From the NCBI GenBank assembly GCA_004555705.1, contig SFHI01000056.1:1-34866 (forward strand): a stretch of DNA of 34,866 bases, read 5' to 3'. The notes below the pieces were generated by a model, which saw only the letters and a program-made list of their open reading frames with translations, did not search any database and was not told the DNA's origin. Positions within the stretch are counted from its first letter, which is position 1. Each line of letters begins with the position of its first letter. This document shows, in pieces, positions 16,433 to 25,739 of this stretch. Origin of the DNA: Clostridiales bacterium (GTDB taxonomy: Bacteria; Bacillota; Clostridia; Oscillospirales; Oscillospiraceae). Both the position numbers and the translations under genes were made by a program.

Positions 16433-17893
16433 ATGGTTTTTTCCAGTTTGATTTTCTTATACGGTTTTTTCTCCCTTTCGCTGCTGGCCTACAGTCTGTG
16501 CCGCAGCCGGAAGGCGCAGAATTGGGTGCTGCTGGTATTCTCCCTGATTTTCTACGCCTGGGGAGAGCCCAAGTATGTGCTGCTGCTGATGTTCATGGCC
16601 TTTGCCTCCTGGGCCTGCGCCCTGGGGGTGGAGCGGGCGTCCTCCCGGCGGGGAAAGCGCCTGTGGGTGCTGCTGGCGGCGGTTGTGGACATCGGCCTCA
16701 TCGGCTACTTCAAATACGCGGGGCTGATCTGCGGGATTTTCGGAACCGTTCCGGACTTTATCCGCAGCATTGCCCTTCCCATCGGCATTTCCTTCTACAC
16801 CTTCCAGCTGCTGACCTATGTGGTGGATGTGTACCGGGGGGATGCCCAGGCCCAGAAGAGCTACGCCAATGTGCTGCTGTATGCCGCGCTGTTCCACCAG
16901 TGCATCGCGGGGCCCATTGTCCGGTACAAGACCATCGAACGGGAGCTGTTCGGCGGGGAGCCAAGGAAGCCGGAGCTGGCCCAGGGTGTGTCCCGGTTCT
17001 GCGCCGGGCTTGCCAAGAAGGTGCTGCTGGCCAATCCCTGCGGCGCCCTGGCGGATACCATGATTCTGGCGGACAGCGTGGCTTCCGATGCGGGGATGCT
17101 GGCCTCCAATCTGGATCGGCTCGGCTCCACCAGCGTTCTGGGGGCCTGGCTGGGGATTCTGGCCTATGCCCTGCACATCTATCTGGATTTCTCCGCCTAT
17201 TCCGACATGGCCATCGGCATGGGCAAAATGCTGGGCCTTCACTATCCGGAGAATTTCAACTATCCCTACATCTCCAGAACCGTCACGGAGTTCTGGCGGC
17301 GTTGGCATATCTCCCTGGGAACCTTTTTCCGGGACTATGTGTACATTCCCCTGGGGGGCAACCGGGGAAGCAAGCCCCGGGTGGTATTCAACACCCTGGT
17401 GGTGTGGCTGCTGACGGGCCTGTGGCACGGGGCCAGCTGGAATTTTGTGCTGTGGGGACTGTGGTTCTTTGTATTCCTGATGCTGGAGCGGAGCTTCCTG
17501 AAAAAATGGCTGGAAAAAATACCGGTTCTTTCCAATCTGTACCTCCTGCTGGTGGTCTGCCTGGGCTGGGTGATCTTCCGGTTCACAAATCTGGAGCTGG
17601 GCTTCACACTGGTCAAATCCCTCTTTGGTCTGAACGGAAATCCTTTGACCGGCTTTGAGGCGGAAATCCAGTTCCAGAGCCATGCCTGGCTGCTGCTTGC
17701 CGCTGCCGTTGCCTCGACGCCGCTGCTGCATATGCTGAAGCAGCGGCTGGAAACCTGGGTGTGGAAGCGGGATGCCCTTTCCAAGGTGTGGGATACGGTG
17801 CTCTACGGCATCGTTCCGGTGGTGCTGCTGCTGGCCTCCACGGCCAATCTGGTGGGCGACAGCTACAATCCCTTCATCTATTTCCAGTTCTGA
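16433..17893 (+). CDS. MBOAT-family O-acyltransferase (AlgI/DltB-like)
   Basis: This polytopic membrane O-acyltransferase of 486 residues probably moves an acyl (often acetyl) group across the membrane onto a cell-surface polymer. The MBOAT core is clear: FWRRWHISLGTFFRDYVYIPLGG contains H292 (motif from about residue 287), and LWHGASWNFVLWG contains H332, matching the catalytic histidine of AlgI. YFKYAG and LPIGISFYTFQ are typical of AlgI-type members. It is followed 8 bases later by a DHHW-family protein, the usual partner in alginate- or cellulose-acetylation-type cassettes. The acceptor polymer is unknown. Confidence 0.92.
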   Translation: MVFSSLIFLYGFFSLSLLAYSLCRSRKAQNWVLLVFSLIFYAWGEPKYVLLLMFMAFASWACALGVERASSRRGKRLWVLLAAVVDIGLIGYFKYAGLICGIFGTVPDFIRSIALPIGISFYTFQLLTYVVDVYRGDAQAQKSYANVLLYAALFHQCIAGPIVRYKTIERELFGGEPRKPELAQGVSRFCAGLAKKVLLANPCGALADTMILADSVASDAGMLASNLDRLGSTSVLGAWLGILAYALHIYLDFSAYSDMAIGMGKMLGLHYPENFNYPYISRTVTEFWRRWHISLGTFFRDYVYIPLGGNRGSKPRVVFNTLVVWLLTGLWHGASWNFVLWGLWFFVFLMLERSFLKKWLEKIPVLSNLYLLLVVCLGWVIFRFTNLELGFTLVKSLFGLNGNPLTGFEAEIQFQSHAWLLLAAAVASTPLLHMLKQRLETWVWKRDALSKVWDTVLYGIVPVVLLLASTANLVGDSYNPFIYFQF

Positions 17894-17901
17894 GGTAGCT
17901 T

Positions 17902-19269
17902 ATGCGGTATCTGAGAAAAGAAAAGAAGTCAAATGAGCCCAAGTGGGGCTACGCGGTGCCTTTCTTCGTGGCGCTGGGAATTCTGACGGTGGTGGCCTTC
18001 CTGATTCCCCTGCGGCCGGAGGTTTCCTACTCCGAGAAGCGGGAGCTGGCCAAGTTCCCGGAGTTTTCCCTCGGCGCGCTGGCGGACGGGAGCTATTTTG
18101 ATGACATCACCCTGTGGTTTTCCGACACCTTCCCGGGGCGGGAAACCTGGATCACCCTGGCAAACTATGACGACAGCTTCTACGGCTATTCGGAAATCTC
18201 CATCCAGGGAGAACTGCCGGTGACGGAAACCGTGCCGCCCATCCCGGAGAACCCGGAGCCCGCCATCCCCGCCGCCACAAAGGAGACGGAGGGTGAAACC
18301 CAACCCGCCGAAACGGAACCCGGGGAGACGGAATGGGGCGGCGTGGACGCGGGAGACGCTGCCGAGATCATCCGGAACATGACCACCTTCCAGATTGGGG
18401 ATTCCGCTTTCATCTTCCAGAATTTCTGTCAGGAAACCAGCGACAGCTACGCGGAAATCCTGAACCAGCTGGCCGCGGAGGTGGAGGACAAGGGGGCCAC
18501 GGTGATCAGCGCCCCGGCTCCCACAGCGGTGGGCGTGCTGATCGAGGACGACTACCAGGAAAAGCTGGGCTCTGTGAGCCAGGTGAAGATTCTGGAGTAC
18601 ATTGGCTCCAAGCTGGACGACCGGGTCGTGGCGGTGGACACCGCCTCCGCGCTGATTCCCCACAACAGCGAATACCTGTTCTTCCGCACGGATCACCACT
18701 GGACCGCGCTGGGTGCCTATTACAGCTACAGCGCCGTCTGCGATGCCATCGGGGTGGAGGCTGTGGATATCAATACCATGGAGCCATGGGAGCAGGGGGA
18801 GTTCAAGGGCAGTCTCTACGGCCGGGTCAGCCAGCCCTATAAGCTCCGTCCCGACACGGTGACTGCCTACATCCCCAATGGGGACATCGATTTTGAGATT
18901 TACTACAGCCTGGCAAATTCCAAGCCCTGGCCCCTGTTGTCGGACACCACCAACCGGACCATTCAGGAAAAGTACCTGGTGTTCGGAACCGACTACCCCA
19001 TGACCCACGCGGAAAACAAGAGCCTGCCGGACGCGCCCAATGTGATCGTGGTGAAGGACTCCTTCGGCAACTGCTTTGTGCCCTTCTTGACCCAGAGCTT
19101 CCACAATGTGTACGCCCTGGACTACCGGAAGTTCCGGGAATCCTCCGTGGCGGAGATGGTGGAAAAGTATGATATTGACTATGTGATTGTGATGCCCTAT
19201 ATCACGGCTATTCAGGATTCCCAGGGCCCCGGAATGCTCCGGAAGGTCTGCCTGGGCCGGTGGCAGTGA
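17902..19269 (+). CDS. DHHW-family protein, AlgJ/AlgX-like partner of the MBOAT
   Basis: This 455-residue protein has a single N-terminal membrane anchor (about 17-36) and an outside domain. Key motifs are DHHW at 264-267 (FRTDHHWTALGAY) and KDSFGNCFVPFL near the C-terminus, the Asp-His and Ser elements of the SGNH-like acetyltransferase fold of AlgJ/AlgX. A linker at about 107-145 is rich in Pro, Glu and Thr. It would accept the acyl group delivered by the MBOAT protein and pass it to the polymer. GAGGTAG precedes the ATG; the gene follows the MBOAT stop by 8 bases. Confidence 0.88.
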   Translation: MRYLRKEKKSNEPKWGYAVPFFVALGILTVVAFLIPLRPEVSYSEKRELAKFPEFSLGALADGSYFDDITLWFSDTFPGRETWITLANYDDSFYGYSEISIQGELPVTETVPPIPENPEPAIPAATKETEGETQPAETEPGETEWGGVDAGDAAEIIRNMTTFQIGDSAFIFQNFCQETSDSYAEILNQLAAEVEDKGATVISAPAPTAVGVLIEDDYQEKLGSVSQVKILEYIGSKLDDRVVAVDTASALIPHNSEYLFFRTDHHWTALGAYYSYSAVCDAIGVEAVDINTMEPWEQGEFKGSLYGRVSQPYKLRPDTVTAYIPNGDIDFEIYYSLANSKPWPLLSDTTNRTIQEKYLVFGTDYPMTHAENKSLPDAPNVIVVKDSFGNCFVPFLTQSFHNVYALDYRKFRESSVAEMVEKYDIDYVIVMPYITAIQDSQGPGMLRKVCLGRWQ

Positions 19270-19293
19270 GATGAGCAAAAGTGAGGATACACA

Positions 19294-20448
19294 ATGAATG
19301 AAAAGGAAATCGGCGAGATTCGCCGCAGACAGCGCCGGGACCGGAGCAATATGACGGCGGTGTTCGGCTGCTACGTCAACGAAAACCGGGAGATCATCTC
19401 CCAGTTCCGCCAGAGTACCGGCATCATGCCGGAAAATGAGGCGGACAAGTACTTTGGCCTCCTGCGCAAGACCCTCTCCGGGGGCCTGGGAAGAAACCTG
19501 ATCGACATCACCTTCAAGACATCCCAGGTGGCAGGAAGCCCGGAACATCGGCTCCTGATGGACCTGCGGTCCAGCCGCCTGGAAAATGAGGAAATCCGGG
19601 AGGAGTTCCTGAAGAAGGTCATCGATACCGTGTCCCTGGAGGGTAACTACCTGATTTTAATGGGCTGTGACAGCTATGACGTGCCCTTCAAGAGCAAGGA
19701 TGACGCCCTCCAGCCGGATTCTTCGGAGGAGACCTACCAGTACATTCTCTGCGCCGTATGTCCCGTGAAGCAGACCAAGGCCACACTGCACTATGTGCCC
19801 GAGGAGAAGCTGTTCCACGACGGGGCCATGCTGCAGCAGGTGGGTCCTCCCGCCGTTGGGTTCCTGTTCCCGGCCTTTGACAACCGGGCCACCAACATCT
19901 ACAACGCCCTCTACTATACCAGGGATGTGAAGAGCAGCCAGGAGTCCTTTGTGGAGGCGGTGTTCAACGCACCCATTCCCATGCCCGCCGCCGAGCAGAA
20001 GAAGTCCTTTGAGGCCCTTCTGCAGAGCTCCCTGGGGGAGCAGTGCAGCCTGGACGTGGTGCAGAACGTCCACGACCAGCTGTGCCAGCGCATGGAGCTC
20101 CACAAGGAGAGCAAGGTCCCCGAGCCCCTCACCGTGGGCAAGGAGGACGTGAAGGAGGTGCTGTCCTCCTGCGGCGTCTCCGAGGAACACGTGGCCAAAT
20201 TCAGTGTGGATTATGACGAGGTTTTCGGCTTCGAGGCGGAACTGCATCCGAAAAACATCATTGACAGCAAGCATTTTGAGATCCAGACCCCGGATGTGGT
20301 CATCAAGGTGGACCCCACCCGCAGTGACCTGGTCGAGACCCGGGTGATCGGTGGGGTGAAGTACATCATGATCTGCGCGGACGAAAACGTGGAGGTCAAC
20401 GGGGTCAGCATCCAGATTCAGGATCAGGAGCCCGCCGGAGTCAGCTGA
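19294..20448 (+). CDS. DUF4317 family protein
   Basis: This 384-residue soluble protein has no signal peptide or membrane segment. Its start, NEKEIGEIRRRQRRDRSNMT, and the segment VFGCYVNENREIIS match the DUF4317 family, widespread in Clostridia and without an assigned function. It follows the DHHW gene by 24 bases on the same strand and may be co-transcribed with it, although no functional link to acylation is known. No catalytic motif is obvious. It is a full-length member as far as can be judged. Confidence 0.85.
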   Translation: MNEKEIGEIRRRQRRDRSNMTAVFGCYVNENREIISQFRQSTGIMPENEADKYFGLLRKTLSGGLGRNLIDITFKTSQVAGSPEHRLLMDLRSSRLENEEIREEFLKKVIDTVSLEGNYLILMGCDSYDVPFKSKDDALQPDSSEETYQYILCAVCPVKQTKATLHYVPEEKLFHDGAMLQQVGPPAVGFLFPAFDNRATNIYNALYYTRDVKSSQESFVEAVFNAPIPMPAAEQKKSFEALLQSSLGEQCSLDVVQNVHDQLCQRMELHKESKVPEPLTVGKEDVKEVLSSCGVSEEHVAKFSVDYDEVFGFEAELHPKNIIDSKHFEIQTPDVVIKVDPTRSDLVETRVIGGVKYIMICADENVEVNGVSIQIQDQEPAGVS

Positions 20449-20479
20449 GAGATGCAGATCGAGGCTGCAGGCAGCGCGA

Positions 20480-20648
20480 TAAATTGTTGTTTAGCGCACT
20501 AAAAAAGAAGCTGTCATTGCGAACCAGCGCGCACGCTGGTGTGGCAATCCCCCGGTTGAAAGGAGCCAGGTAACGTAACTGGGGGATTGCCACGCCAGTG
20601 TGCGCACTGGCTCGCAATGACAGCATTTATTTGACAAACACCAATTTA
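20480..20648. repeat. Repeat element E (type 1 core)
   Basis: The ends are TAAATTGTTGTTTA (20480-20493) and CAAACACCAATTTA (20635-20648). The left hairpin is CCAGCG-CGCA-CGCTGG and the right hairpin GCCAGTG-TGCG-CACTGGC. The central spacer carries the GGTTGAAAGGAGCCAGGTAA module shared with elements D and F. It starts 31 bases after the DUF4317 stop and fills most of the gap to the S9 peptidase gene. Confidence 0.88.
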
Positions 20649-20701
20649 TCGTGCTGGATGGCAAGGAATGGATCAATCTTTTTGACAGAAGGGAGATACA
20701 T

Positions 20702-22687
20702 ATGGAAGAACTGAAATTGGAAGATTTCCTGTCCTACCGTTTCCTGTCCCAGGTGCGGTTTGCGCCCGGGGGAAAACGGGCGGGCTTTGTGGTGTCGGAC
20801 AGCTGCCCGGAGGAGAATTGCTACGAATCCCGGCTGTACCTGTGGGAGAACGGCGCGGTTCGCCAGCTGACCGATCTGGGCAAGGAGAACCGTTTTGTCT
20901 GGGAGGACGAAACCCATCTGCTCTTCCCCGCCGTCCGCAGCAAAAAGGAAACCAAGCGGGCGGAAGCGGGGGAGCCCTTCACCTCCTTCTACCGGCTGGA
21001 CATCCGGGGCGGCGAAGCGCTGCCCGCCTTTACCGCACCCTTCCAGGCGGGAAGCCTCCGGCCTCTGGGTGGAGAAAAGTACCTGGCCACGGGCGTTGTT
21101 GATGCCGCTTGCCCGGATTTCTACGCCATGAGCGCTGAAGAGCGGGCGAAGGTTCTGGAGGAGAAAAAGGCGGACAAGGACTACGAGGTGTTCGATGAGA
21201 TCCCCTTCTGGAGCAACGGCGGGGGTGTGGTGAACAAGAGCCGCACGGCGCTGTTTCTGCTGTCCGGTGGGCGGTGGAAACGGTTGACGCCGCCCTGCTT
21301 CAGTGTGGACAGCTTTACGGTGCTGGGAGAGCGGATTTTCTTCTCAGGGGAGGCCTACGAGACGAAGCCCAGCCTGATTTCTCAGCTTTGGATCGCGGAT
21401 GCGGGTACCGGCGAGGCCCGCTGTTTGGCAGAAAAAAGCGGCCTTGCGGTGGAGGAGATCACTCAGGCGGGCGAAAAAATCCTGGTCATCGGCACCCGGA
21501 TGGAGAAGCATGGCCTGAATGAGAACGCCCAGGTCTTTGTGCTGAACCCGGAAACCGGAGAACTCAGTCTTCTCCGGGCGGAACAGGAGAGCATGTACAG
21601 CAGCGTGGGCAGCGACTGCCGCCTGGGCGGGGGAGAAAGCTGCGGCAGCTTCGGCGGCAGCCTCTACCACATCACCACCCGCTGGGGCAATTCCCACCTG
21701 TACCGGCTGGATATGGACGGCAGCAGCACACCGGTGCTGGAGAAAGAGGGCAGCATCGACTGTATCAGCGTGGACGATACCACGGGGAAGGTGCTGATGG
21801 CTGCCATGTTCGGCCAGAAGCTCCAGGAGCTATATCTGCTGGACCCGGCCACGGGAGCGCTTGTCCGGCAGACATCCTTCAATGAAGAATGCCTCCGGGG
21901 TAAATATGTGGCGGAGCCGAAGCGGATGGTCATTCGCAGCCAGGGCCTGGACATCGAGGGCTGGGTTCTGGAGCCCAGGGACTATGACAGCACCAAGCGC
22001 TACCCCGCTGTGCTGGACATTCACGGGGGGCCCAAAACCGTCTACGGCAGTGTATTCTACCATGAGATGCAGCTCTGGGCCAACCGGGGGTATTTCGTGT
22101 TCTTCTGCAACCCTAAGGGCTCCGACGGCAGGGGAAACGAGTTCATGGACATCCGGGGCGCCTACGGCGAAACCGACTACGAAAACATCATGGACTTCAC
22201 CGACGCGGTACTGCGCGCTTATCCCCAGATTGATCCGGCCCGGGTGGCGGTGACCGGAGGCAGCTACGGCGGCTTCATGACCAACTGGATCATCGGACAT
22301 ACGGACCGGTTTGCCTGTGCTGCCTCCCAGCGCTCCATTGCCAACTGGCTCAGCTTCTACGGCGTATCCGATATCGGCTTCTGCTTCGCCAACGATCAGT
22401 GCGACGCCAATGTATTCGACAGCCCGGAAAAGATGTGGGAGCACTCCCCCCTGCGCTATGCGGGGAACGTGAAAACGCCCACGTTGTTTATCCACTCGGA
22501 TGAGGACTACCGCTGCCCCCTGGCGGAGGGATTGCAGATGTACACCGCTCTGGTGGACCGGGGGGTTCCCGCCCGGCTGTGCTGCTTCCACGGGGAGAAC
22601 CACGAGCTTTCCCGCTCCGGCAAGCCCCAGCACCGCGTCCGCCGGCTGAAGGAAATCACCGATTGGATTGAGAAGTACACAAAATAA
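20702..22687 (+). CDS. S9-family (acylaminoacyl-peptidase-like) serine peptidase
   Basis: This is a probable cytoplasmic prolyl-oligopeptidase-family enzyme that cleaves short peptides. The N-terminal two thirds form a degenerate beta-propeller. The C-terminal alpha/beta hydrolase domain (about 405-661) has Ser521 in GGSYGGFM, Asp602 in HSDEDYRCP and His634 in HGENHELSRSGKP, a complete triad. ATG 20702 is preferred to the in-frame upstream ATG at 20651 because AGAAGGGAG lies just ahead and the preferred start follows the repeat element with normal spacing; the protein is then 661 residues. There is no signal peptide. It is a single-gene unit with a terminator behind it. No convincing promoter was found. 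Confidence 0.92.
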   Translation: MEELKLEDFLSYRFLSQVRFAPGGKRAGFVVSDSCPEENCYESRLYLWENGAVRQLTDLGKENRFVWEDETHLLFPAVRSKKETKRAEAGEPFTSFYRLDIRGGEALPAFTAPFQAGSLRPLGGEKYLATGVVDAACPDFYAMSAEERAKVLEEKKADKDYEVFDEIPFWSNGGGVVNKSRTALFLLSGGRWKRLTPPCFSVDSFTVLGERIFFSGEAYETKPSLISQLWIADAGTGEARCLAEKSGLAVEEITQAGEKILVIGTRMEKHGLNENAQVFVLNPETGELSLLRAEQESMYSSVGSDCRLGGGESCGSFGGSLYHITTRWGNSHLYRLDMDGSSTPVLEKEGSIDCISVDDTTGKVLMAAMFGQKLQELYLLDPATGALVRQTSFNEECLRGKYVAEPKRMVIRSQGLDIEGWVLEPRDYDSTKRYPAVLDIHGGPKTVYGSVFYHEMQLWANRGYFVFFCNPKGSDGRGNEFMDIRGAYGETDYENIMDFTDAVLRAYPQIDPARVAVTGGSYGGFMTNWIIGHTDRFACAASQRSIANWLSFYGVSDIGFCFANDQCDANVFDSPEKMWEHSPLRYAGNVKTPTLFIHSDEDYRCPLAEGLQMYTALVDRGVPARLCCFHGENHELSRSGKPQHRVRRLKEITDWIEKYTK

Positions 22688-22692
22688 GCATA

Positions 22693-22733
22693 CAAAAAAA
22701 TCCCGGAACCGCAATGTTCCGGGATATTTTGCG
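22693..22733. terminator. Bidirectional terminator after the S9 peptidase
   Basis: A 9-bp stem, TCCCGGAAC (22701-22709) and GTTCCGGGA (22716-22724), with a 6-base loop. It is followed by TATTTTG on the plus strand and by seven Ts on the minus strand. It should stop transcription from both sides, serving the peptidase gene and any read-through from the minus-strand gene beyond element F. Confidence 0.85.
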
Positions 22734-22764
22734 GTATGCGGATTGAGGATACCCGGCAGGGCGA

Positions 22765-23002
22765 TCAATTGTTGTTTAGCGCATAAAAAAGAACTGTCAT
22801 TGCGAACCAGGCCGCAGCCTGGTGTGGCAATCCCCCGGATAGAGGGGGAATGTACCGAAAAGTGCCGGGGGAGCGGAAATTGCTGTGATTTTTGGTGGTA
22901 ATCGTCACCTGGTCCCTTTCAACCGGGGGATTGCCACACCAGTGTGCGCACTGGTTCGCAATGACAGGTAATTTGTATCGCGCTCTTGTAAACAACAATT
23001 TG
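22765..23002. repeat. Repeat element F (type 1 core, long spacer)
   Basis: The ends are TCAATTGTTGTTTA (22765-22778) and TAAACAACAATTTG (22989-23002). The left hairpin is CCAGGC-CGCA-GCCTGG; the right hairpin is ACCAGTG-TGCG-CACTGGT. The long central spacer includes an inverted copy of the GGTTGAAAGG...CCAGGT module found in D and E. It lies between two convergent genes, flanked by a terminator on each side. I see no gene in it. Confidence 0.86.
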
Positions 23003-23041
23003 TCTTTCTGCTGAAAAATGGTCATATCCGCTTCACGAGAA

Positions 23042-23067
23042 ACTCCCCACACCGAAGTGTGGGGAGT
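23042..23067 (-). terminator. UUCG-loop terminator of the cytidylate-kinase-like gene
   Basis: A perfect 11-bp stem, ACTCCCCACAC with GTGTGGGGAGT, closes a TTCG tetraloop when read on the minus strand, a very stable RNA loop. Only three Ts follow, then CTCG. It lies just past the stop codon of the minus-strand gene. Confidence 0.75.
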
Positions 23068-23073
23068 GAATTC

Positions 23074-23685
23074 CTATTTCTTGAAGCTGTTGACGGCGTT
23101 CACGATGATGTCGGTGCTCTGCTCAATGCCCAGCACGCCGGTATCCAGGCAGAGGTCATAGTTCTGGGCCTGACCCCAGTTGCGGCCGGTGTAGTGGTGG
23201 TAGTTCACCCGGCGGCGCTTATCCTTCTCCTGAAGCCGGGCCTCGGGGCTCTTCTCGGACTCGCCGTAAAGACGGACGATGCGGTCGGCCCGGAAGGGAA
23301 TATCGGCAAACACGAACACATGAAAAGCGTCCTGGCGGTCCTTGAGGATGTAGTCCGCATTTCTGCCCACAATGACGCAGGGACCCTTGTCCGCAAGCTG
23401 GAGGATCACGCTGCACTGGATATTCCACAGGAAATCCGCGGTGGACAGGCCGTTCATCACCCCGGGGACGCCCTGGGGAGCAAACGCGTAGGAGAAGAGG
23501 CTGCTGCCGGGGGAATGCTCGCCGTTTTCCTCCACAAACTTGGGCGCGAAGCCGGATTCCACCGCGATCTGATCCACCAGTTCCTTGTCGTAGAAGGGGA
23601 TACCCAGCCTCTGGGCCACCATGCGCCCGATGGTACGGCCTCCGGAACCGAATTCACGGCTGATGGTAATGATTTTCTTTTCCAT
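23074..23685 (-). CDS. Cytidylate kinase-like family protein
   Basis: This P-loop kinase-like protein of 203 residues belongs to the cytidylate-kinase-2 group common in Clostridia. The N-terminus IITISREFGSGGRTIGRMVA carries the nucleotide-binding loop, followed by FYDKELV. CVIVGRNADYIL and the DKRRRVNYHHYTGRNW region are typical of the group, but substrate use is not proven for most members. ATG 23685 follows GGAGG at a good distance; the further open frame to 23727 begins inside the leader. It is a single-gene unit with its own consensus promoter and terminator. Confidence 0.88.
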   Translation of the reverse strand: MEKKIITISREFGSGGRTIGRMVAQRLGIPFYDKELVDQIAVESGFAPKFVEENGEHSPGSSLFSYAFAPQGVPGVMNGLSTADFLWNIQCSVILQLADKGPCVIVGRNADYILKDRQDAFHVFVFADIPFRADRIVRLYGESEKSPEARLQEKDKRRRVNYHHYTGRNWGQAQNYDLCLDTGVLGIEQSTDIIVNAVNSFKK

Positions 23686-23731
23686 ACAAATGCCTCCTTC
23701 CGAATAATGGGGGAACAGGTTTTCCATCTAT

Positions 23732-23760
23732 ATTATAATCCAGGGTTGGGGGAATGTCAA
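23732..23760 (-). promoter_or_regulatory. Consensus promoter of the cytidylate-kinase-like gene
   Basis: On the minus strand a perfect TTGACA (23755-23760) is separated by exactly 17 bases from a perfect TATAAT (23732-23737), 47 bases ahead of the start codon. This is the only fully consensus promoter in the window and predicts strong constitutive expression. A 7-bp hairpin at 23765-23785, possibly the pullulanase 3' end, sits immediately upstream. Confidence 0.85.
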
Positions 23761-23764
23761 CAAG

Positions 23765-23785
23765 CGGGAAGGGGGAAACTTCCCG
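23765..23785 (-). terminator. Weak hairpin after the pullulanase gene
   Basis: CGGGAAG and CTTCCCG form a 7-bp stem with a 7-base loop, 17 bases past the pullulanase stop. No real T-tract follows (CTTGTTGAC), so termination is uncertain, and the kinase promoter begins directly beyond it. Confidence 0.35.
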
Positions 23786-23801
23786 GTGTTTGTGGATTTT
23801 G

Positions 23802-25688
23802 TCAATCGGGGCAGGCCAGCACCGCAGCGGTTAAGGGGGAAACCCGCAGGCTTTCGGTGAAGGAACCCAGGGGCTCCGTCCCGGCCCGCTGGCCGTCGAT
23901 GAAAAGCTGCCACCGGCCCTCGGGGAGGGGAAACCGGGTGTCCTCCGTATCCGCATGGAAGATCACCAGCAGCCGCAGACCATCGCCCCGGATGCGGAAG
24001 GCCAGGGTGTGGGGATTGGCGCAGGAAATGGGGGTGATGGCCGCGAAGATTTCCTCCCGCCGCTGCAGCCGCAGACAGGGGTGGGCCTTGCGGAAGGCGA
24101 TCAGCCCCCGGTAATACCGAAGGGTCTGGCGGTATTCCGCTTCCTCCAGATTGCCCCAGCGCAGGGCGTTGACGCTGTCCGGGGAGCGGTAGCTGTTGCC
24201 ATCGAACTTCCCATGCCCCCTGGGCTTGGAGCGGAGCATCTCCTCTCCCGCAAGGAAGAAGGGGACACCCTGGGACAGAAGGCAGAAAGCGGCAGCCAGC
24301 CTGCTTCTGCGGATCAGCTCTTCCCGGGAGGCGCCGGGCAGGGCCAGGGCCAAACGGTCGAACAGGGTGTGGTTATCGTGGCAGGAGACATAGTTGATGC
24401 TCTGCCCCGGAGCGCAGGCCCAGGGAGTGACCCCCATGAAGCAGGAGCGCAGGGCGTCGGCATCGGGCAGAGCCCCGGTGACGAAGCCCAGCTCACGGGG
24501 ATAAAAAACGGAGCCCCGGAGCAGGTCCCGGATGGAATCGTTGAAGAAGCCGAAGCCGGGAAGCTCCCCGCTGCTGCCCTGGGTGGCCAGGCGGACGTCC
24601 GGCCGGGTGAGCTTGGTGTCCATGGACCAGCCCTCTCCGTAGAAGAGCACGTTGGGATGGGCGGCATGGACCGCGTCCATGGCCTCCCGGATGGCCCGGG
24701 TATCGATGAGGCCCACCAGGTCAAAGCGGAAACCGTCGATGTGGTACTCCTGCGCCCAGTAGCACAGGGAATCCACGATGTACTTGCGGACCATGGCCCG
24801 CTCGGAGGCGGTATCGTTGCCGCAGGCGGAGCCATTGGAGCCCGGGCGGCTGAAATACCCGGGGACGACCCGGTTGAAGCAGAAATCCTCGGCCCAATAG
24901 ACATGGTTATATACCACGTCCATCACCACGCTGAGACCGGCCCCGTGGAGGGCCTTAACCATCTGCTTCATCTCGGCAACCCGAACCTCTCCGTGGAAGG
25001 GGTCCGTGGAATAGCTGCCCTCGGGCACATTGTAGTTCATGGGGTCGTAGCCCCAGTTGTACTGGTGCAGGTCCGGCCGGCTCTCGTCCACGGAGCCAAA
25101 GTCAAAGACCGGCAGCAGCTGCACATGGGTGACCCCCAGGGACTTGATGTGGTCCAGACCCGTGGGAGTGCCGTCGGGGAGGGCGGTTCCGGTTTCCGTC
25201 AGTCCCAGGAATTTGCCCTTATGGCGGATGTGGGAGCGGTGGCTGAGGGACAGGTCCCGCAGATGCAGTTCATAGATCACCGCGTCCGTGATGGGCTGGC
25301 CCCCGTGGGGATCGGTGTCCGCGTCCCACCCCCTGGGATTCGTGGAAGCAAGGTCCAGGATCATGGCCCGGCGGCCGTTGACGCCGGTGGTTCTGGCATA
25401 GGGGTCGCAGGCCTCCCGGCCGTCCACCAGGTAGGTATAGTACACCCCATTCCGGTCCCCGGGGAGGGTGACGCGCCAGGTGCCCCGGACATCCGGCTCC
25501 ATGGGCAGCTCCTCCAGAAGGTCGCTGGCCCAGGGATCGCCGCTGCGGTACAGGCGGACGCGAACCTGGGCGGCTTTGGGCGCCCAGAGCCGAAGGCGGG
25601 TTTCCTCCCGGGTCCAGGTGGCCCCCAGGTCGGAACCGGTATAGGTATAGGCTTGCTCAAAGCCGGGAGAATCGTAATTGTCCTGCAT
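23802..25688 (-). CDS. pulA: Type I pullulanase (GH13 debranching enzyme)
   Basis: This enzyme hydrolyses alpha-1,6 branch points in pullulan, limit dextrin or glycogen. A CBM48-like N-terminal domain (about 20-100) is followed by the GH13 barrel with the type I hallmark YNWGYDP (210-216), region I DVVYNH (257-262), region II GFRFDLVG with nucleophile D323, acid/base E352 in EGWS, and region IV SCHDNHTLFD. The 628 residues and lack of a signal peptide point to a cytoplasmic enzyme acting on imported or stored glucan. ATG 25688 follows AAAGGAGA; the open frame reaches 25739, but that would place the start at or before the transcription start of the promoter found. It is divergent from the beta-galactosidase gene. 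Confidence 0.93.
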   Translation of the reverse strand: MQDNYDSPGFEQAYTYTGSDLGATWTREETRLRLWAPKAAQVRVRLYRSGDPWASDLLEELPMEPDVRGTWRVTLPGDRNGVYYTYLVDGREACDPYARTTGVNGRRAMILDLASTNPRGWDADTDPHGGQPITDAVIYELHLRDLSLSHRSHIRHKGKFLGLTETGTALPDGTPTGLDHIKSLGVTHVQLLPVFDFGSVDESRPDLHQYNWGYDPMNYNVPEGSYSTDPFHGEVRVAEMKQMVKALHGAGLSVVMDVVYNHVYWAEDFCFNRVVPGYFSRPGSNGSACGNDTASERAMVRKYIVDSLCYWAQEYHIDGFRFDLVGLIDTRAIREAMDAVHAAHPNVLFYGEGWSMDTKLTRPDVRLATQGSSGELPGFGFFNDSIRDLLRGSVFYPRELGFVTGALPDADALRSCFMGVTPWACAPGQSINYVSCHDNHTLFDRLALALPGASREELIRRSRLAAAFCLLSQGVPFFLAGEEMLRSKPRGHGKFDGNSYRSPDSVNALRWGNLEEAEYRQTLRYYRGLIAFRKAHPCLRLQRREEIFAAITPISCANPHTLAFRIRGDGLRLLVIFHADTEDTRFPLPEGRWQLFIDGQRAGTEPLGSFTESLRVSPLTAAVLACPD

Positions 25689-25739
25689 GGCAGTGGGATC
25701 TCCTTTGTGTGATATTTCGCAAAGTTTCGTATAAGACAA

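Noticed and set aside
20631..20660. TTGACA inside the end of element E as promoter of the S9 peptidase
   Set aside because: At 16-18 bases downstream there is only CTGGAT/TGGATG, a poor -10; the TTGACA arises from a variant terminal repeat.
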